32,365 bases of DNA from an uncultured Aquimarina sp. (GTDB lineage: Bacteria; Bacteroidota; Bacteroidia; Flavobacteriales; Flavobacteriaceae), in the NCBI GenBank assembly GCA_947493495.1, contig CANLRN010000049.1, positions 1 to 32,365 on the forward strand. The letters are read 5' to 3'. Position 1 is the stretch's first letter. Each line of letters begins with the position of its first letter. The notes beneath the pieces were generated by a model, which worked only from the letters and a program-made list of their open reading frames with translations, did no database searches and was not told the origin of the DNA. Shown here in pieces: positions 24,356 through 32,365 of this stretch. Made by a program: the position numbers and the translations under genes.

Positions 24356-25903
24356 TTAATTCGTCAACTCAACAATTACTGGAGATATTTTCTTCAGTTT
24401 ATAAGACGAATTGGTAGTTAACTGTGCTTTGATATCAATAATCTGTACAGATGATCCACGTTTAGCTTTTCTAAGTACACCTTTTGCTCTAGAATTTAAT
24501 CTTCCTCCACTTACGCTTACTGTAGGCTGACCTTCTACTTTAAATTTAAAGTTGGTTACTTTTAATTTAATATCAAAATCAAAATCTGGTAGTATCGCAC
24601 CAATAGAAGATTTATCCAATCCACTTTTAGACATTTTTATACTTCCATCTTCACCTCTTACAGTACCTACTGGTCTTGGAATATCCTTAATTCTAAATTT
24701 CTTACTATCACTCACAGAAGTTCCATTAGGCAGTTTACCACTTACCTTGATAGCTACCTCACGAGCCTTAACAGTAGTTACATTCATCATATACTTACCT
24801 GCTCCACCTGCTTTTCTAAGTCCTGGAGCTGTTGCATTTACTGAAGGTACTCCTGGGATAGAAATCGTCATTGGATTCTGTACCCCTCTATATACCACAT
24901 TCATCTTATCTGCAGAAATTACAGCAGAATTAGGTTTAGGAATTACTGCATAAGAACTTTCAATTTTTATAGGAATTATAGAATCACCTTCTTTAAACTG
25001 TAATTCTCCTTTTATTTCACGTTCTCCAACATTACCCGCTGGAAATTCTAGCATAATCTGCCCATTTTCAACCTTGGTTTGCTCATTTCCATTTACAGTA
25101 ACTGAAGTAGGCTTTAGAGTTGCATCAAAACGTCCTAAAACTATTTTCCCAGTAAACTTCTCTCCACTAAAGAAAGCTGTTTTGTCTGGTACTACAATCG
25201 CCTCATAGTTACTAAACGAAAGCTCTGAAGCTTGTTGTCCTGCTAACAAAGCAGATAATACTTTACTCTCAGTAGTCTTCACATCTGCTTGCATCTGTGT
25301 AAGCTTAGTTAAAGAAGCTACTAAAGGAAAGCCTTCAAAATTATATTTTAACCAATTCACTTTAACTTTATCTCTGTTTTCTACATCAGAGGTAGCAAAA
25401 GTCTTATCTACATCATCTGCTACAGTAGGTTCTACTTCTTTAACGGATCTGATCGCTGAAGAAACACCATCTCTATAGGTTGCTACTTTTGACATAAATT
25501 CTTCAGCTGCGGATGTGATTTTACCTCCTTTAAAGAATTTTTCATCTAACACAGTAGATTGATCCATAGTTTCATAATCAGTAGGATCATCTTTATCTGA
25601 TAATATATCTGTCTTTATCTTTTCTACATACTCATTAAACTCATTGGATAAGGCGCTAATCTGATCTGCTTTCTCCTTAAGTGGAGCATATTTCTCAGGT
25701 TGTTCAGAAACTTTTCCTGCTAAACCAGTCATAAAAGCGGTATTACGTTCTGTCGCAATGGAATTAGATGAAGTTAATTTTTCATTCATTAATCCAAAGG
25801 CGGATAAAACCTCTTTTGACATATTTAATGCCATCATTGCTATAAATACCAAGTACATCAAATTAATCATTTTCTGTCTTGGTGATAATTTTCCTCCTGC
25901 CAT
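24356..25903 (-). CDS. gldM: Gliding motility / T9SS motor protein GldM
   Basis: GldM couples the GldL motor in the inner membrane to the periplasmic ring. The 515-residue protein has one N-terminal membrane segment (MINLMYLVFIAMMALNMSKE, about residues 11-30). A long periplasmic part follows, with helical D1 and then beta-rich domains (YAVIPKPNSAVISADKMNVV, GVQNPMTISIPGVPSV), as in known GldM structures. Length is normal for the family. It lies between gldL (47-bp gap) and gldN (15-bp gap). Confidence 0.96.
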   Translation of the reverse strand: MAGGKLSPRQKMINLMYLVFIAMMALNMSKEVLSAFGLMNEKLTSSNSIATERNTAFMTGLAGKVSEQPEKYAPLKEKADQISALSNEFNEYVEKIKTDILSDKDDPTDYETMDQSTVLDEKFFKGGKITSAAEEFMSKVATYRDGVSSAIRSVKEVEPTVADDVDKTFATSDVENRDKVKVNWLKYNFEGFPLVASLTKLTQMQADVKTTESKVLSALLAGQQASELSFSNYEAIVVPDKTAFFSGEKFTGKIVLGRFDATLKPTSVTVNGNEQTKVENGQIMLEFPAGNVGEREIKGELQFKEGDSIIPIKIESSYAVIPKPNSAVISADKMNVVYRGVQNPMTISIPGVPSVNATAPGLRKAGGAGKYMMNVTTVKAREVAIKVSGKLPNGTSVSDSKKFRIKDIPRPVGTVRGEDGSIKMSKSGLDKSSIGAILPDFDFDIKLKVTNFKFKVEGQPTVSVSGGRLNSRAKGVLRKAKRGSSVQIIDIKAQLTTNSSYKLKKISPVIVELTN

Positions 25904-25950
25904 ATTTATATATTTTGGTAGTTATTTATAGTTATAAATTAAGTTAAATA

Positions 25951-26577
25951 CTAGTTTCTATTCATAGCACTTAACATACCACCATACACCCCATTAAGAG
26001 AGGATAAGTTACTTGCAAGACTCTCCATTTGGTCTTTCAATTTCTGAGCATTTTCTGCAATAGCTTGATTCGCTTCGGCTTGTGATGCAGAAGATTCTAA
26101 CTGTACTTTATAAAGACTGTTCAACGATTCTAATTGCGTAGCAGCTTTTGCCATCTCTTCACTATATTTTTTCTGTCCTTGGATTGAGTCGATAGTTGGA
26201 GATATTCCTTTAGCCGCTCCTTCAAAATTACGGATACTCTCTCCAAGACTACTCATTAGATTAGAATCTACTCTTGCCTCTTTTAGCATTTCATCTAATT
26301 TCTTAGATAACAATCCTTCTGGAGTTTCTTTTTCTTTTTTGTCTCTTTTAGATCCTCCAGCTAATTCTGGATATACTAATGACCAGTCTAAATCATCATC
26401 TACTGGTTCGAAAGCAGAAACAGTAAATACTAATGCCTCAGTAATCAATCCTATAATAAGCATTAAGTTACCAAAAGGCCAGTGCATAATTTTAAATAAA
26501 GCTCCTAGTATAACGACTGCTGCACCGAGACCGTATACCATATTCATTAATTTTTTGCTTGATCTTGAATTTGCCAT
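25951..26577 (-). CDS. gldL: Gliding motility / T9SS motor protein GldL
   Basis: GldL is the inner-membrane motor subunit that uses the proton gradient together with GldM. The 208-residue protein has two membrane segments (about 13-31 and 37-56). The conserved intramembrane Lys29, His32 and Glu47 are all present, in LFKIMHWPFGN and IGLITEALVF. They correspond to residues implicated in proton coupling in Flavobacterium. A cytoplasmic helical tail of about 150 residues follows. All expected residues are intact, so the motor should be functional. Confidence 0.96.
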   Translation of the reverse strand: MANSRSSKKLMNMVYGLGAAVVILGALFKIMHWPFGNLMLIIGLITEALVFTVSAFEPVDDDLDWSLVYPELAGGSKRDKKEKETPEGLLSKKLDEMLKEARVDSNLMSSLGESIRNFEGAAKGISPTIDSIQGQKKYSEEMAKAATQLESLNSLYKVQLESSASQAEANQAIAENAQKLKDQMESLASNLSSLNGVYGGMLSAMNRN

Positions 26578-26655
26578 AATAAATGTGTTTAGTTTTTTTA
26601 AATTATTAAATTAAAAAAGGTTAGTAATTAAGTTGATAGAAAATTTTGGGACTAA

Positions 26656-28023
26656 TTAATTCTTCGTATTATCTTCTCCAGTAACGTCAGTACCCATATA
26701 GTCCTGTACCGTTCTAAATCCGATATAACTTCTTGCCGAGTCTGCGTATTCGTAATCTCTGGTACTTACCTGTAGGAAATAAGCAACATCTTTCCAAGAT
26801 CCTCCTCGCACAACTTTTCGTTTGTTTTGATCATCATTGACATTTGGGTTCATTGATGATACATATTCATAGGATGAGGCGTCATAAGAAGACTGCACCC
26901 ACTCAGAAACATTCCCTGCCATATTATAAAGATTATAATCATTAGGCTCAAATGTTTTTGCTTCTACTGTATATAAGAAATTATCTGCAGCATAGTTTCC
27001 TCTTAGCGGTTTAAAATTGGCTAAAAAGCAACCTCTATCATTTAATGCATAAGGTCCTCCCCAAGGGTATGTCCCTGAGTCTAATCCACCTCTGGCTGCA
27101 TATTCCCACTCAGCTTCTGTAGGTAGTCTGAAGTAGTTTACAAATTCTTTATTACGCTTTCTCTGATACGAATTCTTTTCTATAGTTCTCCAAGTACAAA
27201 AAGCTTTTGCTTGTTCCCAAGATACTCCCACTACAGGATAATCATCATATGAACTATGCCAGAAATAATCATTGTGCATAGGCTCATTATATGAATAATT
27301 AAAATCCTTTATCCATACAGTAGTATCTGGATATACTTCTATTACTGTTTCTTTTACGAAATCTTTTCTTCTTCCTTTCTTTGCTCGAGCTGCAGATTGA
27401 ATATCCATCCAAGTAAACCTAAATTGAAATTTACTAACATCAAATGAGCGTCTGCCATTATATGATTCTTCTAATGGTATATACAGAGAATCCATGACTT
27501 CTGTGTAGAATTCATCTGGATAATCGTCGGTATCCCATTCGATATCTATATCTTTATTTAGTTTCCTGCCTTCATAACCAGTTTCTCCTGTACCGCTATA
27601 GTTGTCATACACGTATTTTTCGTATACTGACATATCTTCTGTATTGGCATCTAAAAATGCGTATTCTCCTACGCCATCATCGCCAGGAGTTTTACCCATT
27701 TCATCAGCCATAATGGCTAATCGCATTCTTACAGTAGAATCGCGAACCCAATGGACAAATTGCCGGTATTCGCTGTTGGTAACTTCAGTCTCGTCCATGT
27801 AGAACGAACGAACTGTTACTGTTTTTGTAGGTGCATTGGCAAGTGCTGCCTTGTCATCATCAGATTTACCCATAATAAACGATCCTCCGGGGATGAGGGC
27901 CATTCCATACGGTTTCTCTGGATGCCATTTTTTACCTTTTACTCCGACTAGTTCTCCACGGTTTCCACCGCCACAACTATAGAGCATTGCCACAATAGCA
28001 AAGAGTGATACAAATTTCTTCAT
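26656..28023 (-). CDS. gldK: Gliding motility / T9SS lipoprotein GldK
   Basis: GldK is an outer-membrane lipoprotein that forms the T9SS ring with GldN (PorK in Porphyromonas). The 455 residues begin with a lipoprotein signal peptide whose lipobox LYSC places the lipid on Cys17, followed by GGG. The rest is a formylglycine-generating-enzyme-like domain (GGSFIMGKSDDD, ETEVTNSEYRQFVHWVRDS, RLPTEAEWEYAARGG, VRGGSWKD). In this family the domain is structural rather than catalytic. It is the first gene of the gldKLMN operon, with a promoter in the 110-bp gap upstream. Confidence 0.96.
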   Translation of the reverse strand: MKKFVSLFAIVAMLYSCGGGNRGELVGVKGKKWHPEKPYGMALIPGGSFIMGKSDDDKAALANAPTKTVTVRSFYMDETEVTNSEYRQFVHWVRDSTVRMRLAIMADEMGKTPGDDGVGEYAFLDANTEDMSVYEKYVYDNYSGTGETGYEGRKLNKDIDIEWDTDDYPDEFYTEVMDSLYIPLEESYNGRRSFDVSKFQFRFTWMDIQSAARAKKGRRKDFVKETVIEVYPDTTVWIKDFNYSYNEPMHNDYFWHSSYDDYPVVGVSWEQAKAFCTWRTIEKNSYQRKRNKEFVNYFRLPTEAEWEYAARGGLDSGTYPWGGPYALNDRGCFLANFKPLRGNYAADNFLYTVEAKTFEPNDYNLYNMAGNVSEWVQSSYDASSYEYVSSMNPNVNDDQNKRKVVRGGSWKDVAYFLQVSTRDYEYADSARSYIGFRTVQDYMGTDVTGEDNTKN

Positions 28024-28061
28024 AACGTGTTTTAGGTTAAGATCTATAAGATTTAAGGTCG

Positions 28062-28092
28062 TAAACCTATCTATTTATTTCCAGAAAAACAA
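28062..28092 (-). promoter_or_regulatory. Promoter of the gldKLMN operon
   Basis: On the minus strand, TTG (28092-28090), a 20-nt spacer and TAGGTTTA (28069-28062) differ from TAnnTTTG only in the last base. The leader to the gldK ATG would be about 30 nt. Confidence 0.5.
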
Positions 28093-28133
28093 TTTTTTTC
28101 CAAAAAAAACCTTAATTCTCCCTAATAAAAATG

Positions 28134-29303
28134 TTAAACTTCGTTTTTTTGCTTAGCTTTATACCATCTTTCAGGTATTTCTTGATTACAAGCAAGCTTA
28201 TAATCATTGTACGTGCAAGGTAATAACGTATGTCTTTTCAATTTATTATTGCCCGATGAAATAAAAGGTATTTCTATCCACCATCTTTCTGTCTTATTAC
28301 TTTTGTAAAATGATAAGATCTCATCTTCGACTGGCACATTGTAATGTAATGTGTGTTTTTGGTTTTTTATGTTTAATTCTCCAGATCTGTAATTTACTCC
28401 TTCTATAAAATACCAAAATATCTGTGCTATCAATGAAGCGGTTGTTTCTTCGTTTTTAAAATTTTTAAATTCATACACCCCCATACTTTTTACTTTATCA
28501 CTAATTCCAGTATATCTAGCTATAGCACATATTTCTCTGCCATCAAATCCGTTAGGTGATGTTCTCGTTCCATAATAATTAAGGGAGGTTGAGCTCATAG
28601 CACTCATATCTACAGCAACAATATCTGCATCTCGCATAATAGGTTCGACGACTGTAATATCTGATGTAACCTCTCCTAAGCGATATGCATCAAAATATAA
28701 CTTTTCGATCAGATCTATTTCTTCTTGGGCATTAAAATAGGTTTGATATCCTATATTACTATAGTTAAAAAGATTGTAGGGTTGTTCTATTATTATTTTT
28801 CCAACATAAGAATGATTAGATATTGGCTCATTAGTATTGCCTAGGTCAAATCTACTATCTACATTGACTATATTTACCATCCGATCTAACACATCGAATG
28901 CTCTATATTGAGCATAAACCAGATCCTGACTACCTCCTATAATTAATGGGATGATGTTTTTTTGTACTAAAGCAGCTAATATCTCTTGGGCTAAAAAATA
29001 GGTGTCTTTAACTTCTTCTCCTGGATAGATATCACCTAAATCTATCACATTAGTATCCCAATTCCCAGGATGTAATTCATAAAATGATTTACGGATGGTA
29101 TCGAAATGTACTTTTTCTCCAAGGTAATTGATATCATTTCTATTTTCTCTAATACCAATGAGTGCGATATCTACATTTTCTAAATCAGGAATTCCTGTAG
29201 CAGCTGTATGAATTTTAATTCGTTTACCTATTCTCTGATCCGAAAGTAATGCACGATGTGCAACAACCAAATCACTTACTGGTGATAAAAATTCGAAAGA
29301 CAT
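28134..29303 (-). CDS. Arginase/formimidoylglutamase-fold protein, probably not a metal-dependent enzyme
   Basis: The 389-residue protein follows the ureohydrolase fold, whose members bind two Mn ions and hydrolyse guanidino groups. The three landmark motifs are recognisable but altered. GGxHS reads GGSQD, with Gln126 for the His ligand. DAHxD reads DSRFD, with Arg151 for His. DxDxxDP reads DMSAMSS, with Ser234 for the second Asp. Asp149, Asp153, Asp232 and Glu278 remain, and His164 may. With three ligands lost, normal catalysis is unlikely. The gene starts 3 bp after topA and lies just upstream of gldK. Automatic annotation would probably call it a formimidoylglutamase or arginase. Confidence 0.85.
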   Translation of the reverse strand: MSFEFLSPVSDLVVAHRALLSDQRIGKRIKIHTAATGIPDLENVDIALIGIRENRNDINYLGEKVHFDTIRKSFYELHPGNWDTNVIDLGDIYPGEEVKDTYFLAQEILAALVQKNIIPLIIGGSQDLVYAQYRAFDVLDRMVNIVNVDSRFDLGNTNEPISNHSYVGKIIIEQPYNLFNYSNIGYQTYFNAQEEIDLIEKLYFDAYRLGEVTSDITVVEPIMRDADIVAVDMSAMSSTSLNYYGTRTSPNGFDGREICAIARYTGISDKVKSMGVYEFKNFKNEETTASLIAQIFWYFIEGVNYRSGELNIKNQKHTLHYNVPVEDEILSFYKSNKTERWWIEIPFISSGNNKLKRHTLLPCTYNDYKLACNQEIPERWYKAKQKNEV

Positions 29304-29306
29304 AAT

Positions 29307-31796
29307 TTATTTCTTTTTTGTTGCCTTCTTTTTTGTTGTTGTTTTTTTCTTAGGTGCATTTTTTTCGATAATATCTTTCACCTTTTCTATAGTTAGCTTG
29401 GTTGCATCTACAGTTTTAGGGAGTTCTATTTTAGTTTTACCTTTAATTATATTACTTCTTCCCCATCTCGCTTTTTCTACACGAATCCCTTCTTCTTTCC
29501 AATCATGGATTACCTTATCAATTTCTTTTTGTTTCTTATCTTCTATTAATTGAACAATATCTTGATCAGAAAGATTGTCAAAATCATATTTTTTATTCAC
29601 ATTAATAAACATTCCATTCCATTTTATAAACGGACCAAATCTTCCTGTTCCTTTCTGTACTGGTAAATTTTCGTAGGTATAAATTGGTGCATCAGCTTTT
29701 TCTTTGGCATCAATAAGTTCGATAGCTCTTTCTAGGGATGTGTTCAAAGGATCTTCCCCTTTATCTAAGGAAACAAACTTCGCTCCAAATTTTACATAGG
29801 GTCCAAAACGCCCATTGTTTACAGTCACTGTTTCTCCTTTATAATCTCCTAGCTCTTTTGGCAACTGAAACAAGTCCATAGCTTCTTCAAAAGTGATATT
29901 GCTCAGTGTTTGTCCTGGAGCTAAGCTTGCGAATCTTGGTTTATCTTCATCTTCTGCAGTTCCTATCTGTACCATTGGACCAAACTTACCTAGCCTCACA
30001 CTTACTGGTTTACCACTTGCTGGATCTTGTCCAAGAATTCGTTCACCTACTTCTCGTTCTGCATTTTTAGAAACATCTTCTACTCGTGGATGAAACTCGT
30101 CATAGAAAGTTTTCATCACTTGAGTCCATTCTTCATTTCCTTCGGCAATACCATCAAAATCTTGTTCTACCTTAGCTGTAAAGTTATAATCAAGAATAGT
30201 TGAAAAGTGATTGACTAAAAAATCATTAACGACCATCCCTACATCTGTTGGAATCAATTTTCCTTTATCACTACCTACTTTTTCTTTTAATTTTTTTTCT
30301 TTAACTGTATTATCTGATAGGGTAAGTTGTGCATAGTCTCGTTCTTCTCCTTCCTTAGCTCCTTTTTCTATATATTTTCTATTTTGGATAGTAGATATAG
30401 TAGGTGCATACGTAGAAGGACGTCCAATACCTAACTCTTCTAGTTTTTTAACCAAAGCAGCCTCAGAATATCTACTAGGCGGTCTGGTAAATCGTTCTGT
30501 AGCAGAAATAAAATTATAATATAGATTTTCGGCAACTTTCATTGCGGGGAGCATACCACTTTGTTCTTCGTCTTCGTCATCATTTCCCTCTAAGTATACT
30601 TTAAGAAAGCCTTCGAACTTAATTACTTCTCCATTTGCAGTAAATTGTTCTGCGTGTGTATCGGATTTGATTTTCACATTGGTACGCTCTAATTGTGCAT
30701 CACTCATTTGGGATGCAATTGCTCGTTTCCAGATCAATTCGTATAGTCGTTGTTGATCATATTCTGCGGGAACTGTATGCCTAGAGAAATCCGTAGGTCG
30801 TATTGCCTCGTGTGCTTCTTGAGCTCCCTTAGACTTACCTTTATATTGTTTCGGGTTGCTATAGGATTCTCCATATGCAGATATGATTTCTGCTTGTGCT
30901 CCATTTTGAGCTTCTGTCGATAGGTTTACACTATCTGTTCTCATGTATGTAATTAGTCCTGCTTCATACAATCGTTGCGCCATAGTCATCGTCTTACTTA
31001 CAGAAAAATATAATTTCCTAGAAGCTTCTTGTTGCAATGTTGATGTTGTAAAAGGTGGTGCTGGAGATTTTTTTGCAGGTTTCTTAGTCAAATCAGCAAC
31101 CTGAAATGCAGCTCCAAGGTTTTTTTGCAAAAACGCTTCTGCTTCTTGCTTTGTTTTAAAATTTTTAGGCAATTTTGCTTTAAACGATCTACCTGCTTCA
31201 TTTGCAAATTCTGCATCAATCCTATATGAGGCAATTGGAGTAAAAGTTGTAATTTCTCTTTCTCTTTCTACGATAAGACGTACTGATACAGATTGCACTC
31301 TTCCTGCAGACAAACCTCCTTTAACTTTGCGCCACAATACAGGTGACAACTCATACCCTACAAGTCTATCTAATACTCTTCTTGCTTGTTGTGCATTTAC
31401 TAGATTATAATCAATACTACGCGGGTTTTCTATTGCCTTAAGTATTGCTTTTTTTGTTATCTCATGAAATACAATTCTACGCGTTCTATTTTTGTCAAGT
31501 TTTAATGCTTCTGCCAGATGCCATGCTATGGCCTCTCCTTCTCGATCTTCATCACTTGCTAACCAAACTAATTCTGCTTTTTTAGAAAGATCTTTTAGTT
31601 TTTTTACAACATCTTTTTTATCCTTAGAAACTATATATTTTGGTTTAAAGCCTTCTTCTACATCAACTCCCAATTCCTTAGCAGGTAGATCTGCAATATG
31701 TCCAAAACTAGAAGCCACAGTAAATTCTTTTCCTAGAAACTTCTCAATTGTTTTTGCTTTCGCAGGGGACTCTACAATCACTAAATTCTTAGCCAT
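29307..31796 (-). CDS. topA: DNA topoisomerase I (type IA)
   Basis: TopA relaxes negative supercoils by cutting one strand through a 5'-phosphotyrosine. The 829-residue protein has an N-terminal Toprim domain (IVESPAKAKTIEKFLG with the catalytic Glu8, and later DEDREGEAIAWHLAEAL). The active-site Tyr284 lies in GLITYMRTDSVNLS. The C-terminal half has repeat domains (RFGPYVKFGAKFVSLDKG, RFGPFIKWNGMFINV) rather than Cys4 zinc fingers, and the protein ends in a Lys-rich tail, common in Bacteroidota. The ureohydrolase-like gene follows after 3 bp. Confidence 0.97.
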   Translation of the reverse strand: MAKNLVIVESPAKAKTIEKFLGKEFTVASSFGHIADLPAKELGVDVEEGFKPKYIVSKDKKDVVKKLKDLSKKAELVWLASDEDREGEAIAWHLAEALKLDKNRTRRIVFHEITKKAILKAIENPRSIDYNLVNAQQARRVLDRLVGYELSPVLWRKVKGGLSAGRVQSVSVRLIVEREREITTFTPIASYRIDAEFANEAGRSFKAKLPKNFKTKQEAEAFLQKNLGAAFQVADLTKKPAKKSPAPPFTTSTLQQEASRKLYFSVSKTMTMAQRLYEAGLITYMRTDSVNLSTEAQNGAQAEIISAYGESYSNPKQYKGKSKGAQEAHEAIRPTDFSRHTVPAEYDQQRLYELIWKRAIASQMSDAQLERTNVKIKSDTHAEQFTANGEVIKFEGFLKVYLEGNDDEDEEQSGMLPAMKVAENLYYNFISATERFTRPPSRYSEAALVKKLEELGIGRPSTYAPTISTIQNRKYIEKGAKEGEERDYAQLTLSDNTVKEKKLKEKVGSDKGKLIPTDVGMVVNDFLVNHFSTILDYNFTAKVEQDFDGIAEGNEEWTQVMKTFYDEFHPRVEDVSKNAEREVGERILGQDPASGKPVSVRLGKFGPMVQIGTAEDEDKPRFASLAPGQTLSNITFEEAMDLFQLPKELGDYKGETVTVNNGRFGPYVKFGAKFVSLDKGEDPLNTSLERAIELIDAKEKADAPIYTYENLPVQKGTGRFGPFIKWNGMFINVNKKYDFDNLSDQDIVQLIEDKKQKEIDKVIHDWKEEGIRVEKARWGRSNIIKGKTKIELPKTVDATKLTIEKVKDIIEKNAPKKKTTTKKKATKKK

Positions 31797-32365
31797 AATA
31801 CTAATTTTTATCTGTTCATTATTGATGTTTATTGACTAACAGATAGAATTATCAATAAACATTCGGTCGGTATTAACCCTGCCATACAGGCTTGTTTCAG
31901 AGAACAAAAGTATATCAAAAAAATGATATCGAGATTCTTTATCTAAAAATTAGTTTAAAAAAATATTAGTTGTAATACATTTTTAAAATACTATTCTGCA
32001 AAAAAATAAATCTCATTTTTGTTCTTATTACAGTAAAACCTATAGGGTCTAATGTATGAATCACAAAGATAGTTATATAAAAAAAAGGGTGTAAAAATAT
32101 TCCTTCAAAGTGCAAAAAAAATTAGCAAATTGAGAGTGTAAAGATTAAACTATTTTTTCTTATAGTAAGGTGTATTCTATAAAAGAGTAGTTGTATTAAT
32201 ACCCCTAACGATTAATGACTATTTAAACCCAAATTATGTATTAAAAAATATATTACGTCTATGATCTACTGCAAATACTAACGTATTTCATCTAACTAAA
32301 TTTTAATAAGCTGATTGTAAGGTTGTTTCACAATCTTCTTTTTCTTTTTTTCATTGCCAAAAAAA
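31797..32365. other. Upstream region of topA, no gene seen
   Basis: These 569 bp are AT-rich and carry no convincing coding frame on either strand. Two minus-strand -7-like boxes are visible: TACTTTTG at 31912-31905 and TATCTTTG at 32071-32064. Neither has a TTG at the expected -33 distance. The first would give topA a leader of about 100 nt containing the inverted repeat at 31825-31862. The region runs to the window edge, so an upstream gene may begin just beyond it. Confidence 0.4.
31825..31862 (-). repeat. Perfect 11-bp inverted repeat in the topA leader
   Basis: ATGTTTATTGA (31825-31835) and TCAATAAACAT (31852-31862) are exact complements around a 16-nt loop, 29 bp before the topA start codon. 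It could be an operator or an mRNA hairpin; no T-run follows, so it is not a terminator. Confidence 0.5.

Noticed and set aside
31900..32080. Small peptide or regulatory RNA between the two -7-like boxes upstream of topA
   Set aside because: The best frame has 16 codons, and neither box has a -33 partner. No stable RNA fold stood out.
1..32365. CRISPR arrays, tRNA or rRNA genes, prophage genes
   Set aside because: No regularly spaced repeats, cloverleaf-like segments, rRNA stretches or phage genes were seen on either strand.

Overview
The window is an AT-rich chromosomal segment of a Bacteroidota bacterium, almost certainly a member of the Flavobacteriaceae. The evidence is a complete gldKLMN type IX secretion (T9SS) core operon, a secreted protein with a T9SS type A C-terminal sorting domain, promoters of the TTG-N19-TAnnTTTG type used by the Bacteroidota primary sigma factor, and A-rich start regions without Shine-Dalgarno motifs. 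An Aquimarina-like genus is possible, but that is a guess.

Layout. (1) 1-1153: non-coding DNA, then a gene of unknown function split by a one-base frame change exactly at an A8 run. (2) 1186-8410, all on the minus strand: miaB, a frameshifted small lipoprotein gene, a sigma-54 activator without a sensor domain, lptE, a TPR-like protein and secG, closed by a strong terminator. groES-groEL follow, behind a sigma-54-like promoter. (3) 8515-8839: two abutting MITE-like repeats of about 160 bp. (4) 8857-15457: a MarR-type regulator and an RND tripartite efflux operon (adaptor, pump, TolC-like channel) ending in a small CPXCG zinc-ribbon gene. (5) 15805-19263, plus strand: a 1152-residue FG-GAP/VCBS, UnbV and Big_2 protein exported by the T9SS. 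(6) 19397-19559: a second, inverted, 97.5 % identical copy of the first repeat, followed by gene debris. (7) 19982-23376: an ABC-F ATPase, a DUF983 protein and a DAO-family FAD oxidoreductase. (8) 23391-31796: gldN, gldM, gldL and gldK, a ureohydrolase-fold protein that has lost several metal ligands, and topA. (9) 31797-32365: non-coding upstream region of topA.

How the parts fit. gldKLMN encode the motor (GldL, GldM) and the periplasmic ring (GldK, GldN) that power export of proteins such as the 1152-residue one here. SecG and LptE serve the general envelope pathways and GroESL protein folding. The efflux block and the cargo gene lie between two inverted copies of the same repeat, so this 10.7-kb segment may be accessory or invertible.

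The items most worth a second look are the MITE-like family, the probable pseudo-ureohydrolase beside the T9SS operon, the possible -1 frameshift gene, and the possible sigma-54 control of groESL. All calls come from reading the sequence. No homology search was run.
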